This document shows positions 62,045-64,000 of a stretch of DNA of 64,000 nucleotides, one piece after another. The stretch's first letter is position 1; the number at the start of each line of letters is the position of its first letter. Under the pieces are notes generated by a model. That model did not search any database. It had not been told where the DNA came from and worked only from the letters and a program-made list of their open reading frames with translations. A program made the translations under genes and the position numbers. Source of the stretch: Arundinibacter roseus (GTDB lineage: Bacteria > Bacteroidota > Bacteroidia > Cytophagales > Spirosomataceae); the NCBI RefSeq assembly GCF_004348825.1, contig NZ_SMJU01000010.1, forward strand, positions 186,001 through 250,000, in the 5' to 3' direction.

Positions 62045-62446
62045 TCAGGCTGTTTGGGGAGGATGAAAAATTGGGGCAAGGGCAGGATTGCCAATGAAAG
62101 GATTTTTGTACCCAGAAAAAATCATCGGCAGAAGATTTCCAACGCTGGGTTTGGGAAGAAGGGCCGAAAACGTCGGGCGACAATCGGTGATATTTTCCAG
62201 CAACTTAAACATAAAATCACGCTGGGCTTTTTCTTCTTCCTGCTCCTGCACAGCCGCCAAACGGGCCGCAAGGTAACATTTGCCGTCACAGTTTAGCTCA
62301 GGACGGTTTTTATTCACACAAAAATTGGCAACGATAAAATCCTTGCGAAGCTCGTAGTCGAGGTACAATAGCGGCATAACCCATGCTTTAACGAGCATGA
62401 GCAACAAAAAGCCAATGGCCACGCCTTGTCTTGTCAGCTGCTTCAC
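62045..62446 (-). CDS. Small membrane protein with conserved Cys motif, first gene of the copper island
   Basis: A 133-residue protein with one N-terminal membrane/signal helix (VAIGFLLLMLVKAWVMPLLY), then FIVANFCVNKNRPELNCDGKCYLAARL. This CVNK...C.GKC pattern recurs, from memory, in Bacteroidota proteins found beside copper transport genes. The tail is Pro/Phe-rich. A -7 match TACCTTTG lies 45 nt upstream, so it probably leads the minus-strand operon down to 58030. Metal binding is inferred from the three cysteines. Confidence 0.75.
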   Translation of the reverse strand: MKQLTRQGVAIGFLLLMLVKAWVMPLLYLDYELRKDFIVANFCVNKNRPELNCDGKCYLAARLAAVQEQEEEKAQRDFMFKLLENITDCRPTFSALLPKPSVGNLLPMIFSGYKNPFIGNPALAPIFHPPQTA

Positions 62447-62490
62447 AATTTTATTAACGAATACTGAAATTGGTTTGGTATTTATGGATG

Positions 62491-62498
62491 CAAAGGTA
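62491..62498 (-). promoter_or_regulatory. Candidate -7 box of the copper island
   Basis: TACCTTTG (minus strand, 62498-62491) matches TAnnTTTG and is 45 nt before the start of the first gene. No TTG -33 and no recognisable copper operator were seen. Confidence 0.4.
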
Positions 62499-62525
62499 GA
62501 TACAAAATGAATTAAGACTTAGGAT

Positions 62526-62954
62526 TTAGCTCAGTTTTTGAGCTTTAATGGTTCGGATGATCCAGTAGAGCAAAATCCCGACGGGGCCTAGCATAAAGCA
62601 AAACAGCATGGGCACTACCACCCATCCATGCGGAATATTCCGCTCGTGAGCATCACGCAGCACAACGCTCCCTGCAATCAAATCGAAGGCCAGGTAGTGA
62701 ATCCAACCGGCCAACATGACGGCATCGCCCCCGGCCTGAAACATGCCATTGATGCCTTGAAGCGTGCTAAATGCCATAAAATCAACGGGCCCGCCCGAAA
62801 ACAAATACCAGGCATACACACACGCCAGAAGAACGGGAATCAGGAAAGATTTGATCAGAAACTGCGTAACAAACCAACGGGGCGCAACGGCCATAAGCAG
62901 CCACTGCGGCATGACAAGCGCACTTACTACTTGAAAAACCTGATCGGGAGTCAT
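62526..62954 (-). CDS. ABA4-like family membrane protein
   Basis: A 142-residue protein with four membrane helices. MTPDQVFQVVSALVMPQWLL, AWYLFSGGPVDFMAFSTLQG, GWIHYLAFDLIAGSVVLRDA and the late LFCFMLGPVGILLYWIIR are typical of the ABA4/DUF4281 family, linked to carotenoid (neoxanthin) metabolism in plants; the bacterial role is unknown. The start is set at 62954, which places the first helix at the usual distance; an upstream in-frame ATG (63017) adds 21 basic residues. It is divergent from the photolyase gene. Confidence 0.85.
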   Translation of the reverse strand: MTPDQVFQVVSALVMPQWLLMAVAPRWFVTQFLIKSFLIPVLLACVYAWYLFSGGPVDFMAFSTLQGINGMFQAGGDAVMLAGWIHYLAFDLIAGSVVLRDAHERNIPHGWVVVPMLFCFMLGPVGILLYWIIRTIKAQKLS

Positions 62955-63029
62955 AGGATTGGAAGATTGGGTATGCCGACTTAAACAAAAAAACGGAAGG
63001 CAGCGTTTTAATTTCACCTAAATACTTTT

Positions 63030-64000
63030 ATGCATCCGCTCCATGTTGTCTGGTTTAAGCACGATCTCCGCCTGCGCGATCACGCGCCGCTCAAAGAAGC
63101 TCTTCAACACGGGCAGGCGGTGCTGCTGCTCTATATTTGGGAACCAACTCTACTGGCGGACCCGCACTACTCTACCCGGCATTGGGCGTTTGTGCGTCAG
63201 TCGCTCGACTGCCTGAATGAACAGCTACAATCCTTCGGAACTTCTGTATGTGAAGTCGTTGGTGAAGTTCAGGAGGTTTTTGAAAAACTCCACGCAGCTG
63301 CACCCGTTCAGATTCTGTACTCGTATGAAGAATCCGGTTTACGAATCACCTGGCAGCGGGATAAAGCAGTAAAGCAATTTTGTCAGGAAAATCAGATTCC
63401 TTGGCGGGATTTTCAGCACAATGGCGTGCAGCGTGGACTTTCCAGCCGTAAAACGTGGGTCAAAGATTGGCATTCCTACATGGAATCTCCGCAAGACCAA
63501 CCCTATCTTTCACGGCTTTCAACGGTTTCCGTTTCCATAGAACTGCCTTTTGAATCCGTTCCTGAACTCCTGAAAAACTTGCCTGCTGACAGAAAAACCA
63601 CGGCTTTTCAACCGGGAGGCGAGCGGGCTGCGCACCGCTACATGGAAAGCTTTTTTGACCAACGGTCCGCACAATACAGCAAATCCATTTCAAAACCCGA
63701 GGCAAGCCGACGGGGGTGCAGTCGGCTTTCGCCTTACCTGGCCTGGGGCAACGTGTCGGTTCGAATGGTGTATCAGCGCTTTCGGGTGGCGATGCAGGCA
63801 GGAATTATCTCCAAACGAAACCTCAACTCCTTTGCTTCCAGGCTGGTTTGGCATTGTCATTTTATTCAAAAATTCGAAAGTGAATCCCGCATAGAATTTG
63901 AAAATCTGAATCGCGGATATGATGTCCAAAAAAAAGAATTTCGGGCAGATTTATTTCAGGCATGGGCCCAGGGTTATACGGGTTTTCCGCTTGTAGATGC
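63030..64000 (+). CDS. Deoxyribodipyrimidine photolyase/cryptochrome family protein (partial, 5' part)
   Basis: The first 323 residues are in the window; the gene runs past its end. The antenna domain starts VVWFKHDLRLRDHAPLKEAL and includes LLLYIWEPTLLADPHYSTRHW. The FAD domain begins near residue 190 with FQPGGERAAHRYMESFF, then SRRGCSRLSPYLAWGNVSVR, FASRLVWHCHFIQKFE and WAQGYTGFPLVDA, all typical of light-driven DNA repair photolyases of the class I/cryptochrome type. Blue-light repair of cyclobutane dimers is the probable role; the ABA4-like neighbour hints at a light/pigment context. Confidence 0.92.
   Translation, partial: MHPLHVVWFKHDLRLRDHAPLKEALQHGQAVLLLYIWEPTLLADPHYSTRHWAFVRQSLDCLNEQLQSFGTSVCEVVGEVQEVFEKLHAAAPVQILYSYEESGLRITWQRDKAVKQFCQENQIPWRDFQHNGVQRGLSSRKTWVKDWHSYMESPQDQPYLSRLSTVSVSIELPFESVPELLKNLPADRKTTAFQPGGERAAHRYMESFFDQRSAQYSKSISKPEASRRGCSRLSPYLAWGNVSVRMVYQRFRVAMQAGIISKRNLNSFASRLVWHCHFIQKFESESRIEFENLNRGYDVQKKEFRADLFQAWAQGYTGFPLVD

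Overview
The window reads as a chromosomal segment of a Bacteroidota bacterium, most likely from the Cytophagales (Spirosomaceae/Cytophagaceae type). The signs are a TonB-dependent receptor with a carboxypeptidase-regulatory domain followed by DUF4249, a head-GIN protein, MbnP-type copper proteins, weak or absent Shine-Dalgarno sites, a tRNA without an encoded CCA end, and promoters of the Bacteroidota type (TTG-N20-TAnnTTTG). The genus is an inference.

Layout. 1-226 is the tail of an outer-membrane barrel protein. It converges on a minus-strand envelope operon (7963 down to 826: exported unknown, TonB receptor, DUF4249 lipoprotein, MG2-like protein). A five-unit 102-bp tandem repeat lies between the two gene ends. 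8181-15223 (+) holds a periplasmic island: a cupredoxin/propeller/HEAT protein, a Tat-exported DegT-type aminotransferase, a ceramidase-like hydrolase and a solitary propeller protein. 15377-17823 (-) carries tRNA-Asn plus a decayed copy, a PH-like protein, rsmG and a glycosyltransferase. Then tgt and an OmpA-family porin (+).

20844-46999 (+) is one very compact surface-polysaccharide locus of 26 kb. In order it encodes nucleotide-sugar enzymes (a UDP-HexNAc dehydrogenase, Glf), export and control (Wza-like, CpsB-like phosphatase, Wzc-like kinase), a nonulosonate block (NeuB-like, Gfo/Idh, NeuA-like, SDR, KdsC-like phosphatase), a Wzm/Wzt ABC exporter, a FkbM methyltransferase, about ten glycosyltransferases and modifying enzymes, WecB, a membrane protein and a Wzy/WaaL-like protein. 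Most genes overlap by 4 nt. A DUF268 remnant marks past recombination.

46999-57495 is mixed housekeeping: an RluB-type pseudouridine synthase with six 34-residue repeats (-), acetoacetate-CoA ligase (+), CtpA-like protease (+), a DUF433/DUF5615 toxin-antitoxin-like pair with a frameshifted toxin (+), ffh (-), and a head-GIN protein (+). 57496-62446 (-) is a probable copper island with one MbnP-like lipoprotein flanked by two diheme MbnH/CcpA-like peroxidases, an outer-membrane transporter-like protein and a Cys-rich membrane protein. The window ends in an ABA4-like membrane protein (-) and the first part of a photolyase (+).

No complete insertion sequence, prophage or CRISPR array was seen. 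The least explained parts are the 8181-15223 island, the nonulosonate block without amino-sugar precursor genes, the twin-peroxidase copper island and two hairpin-rich repeats that both sit between convergent genes.
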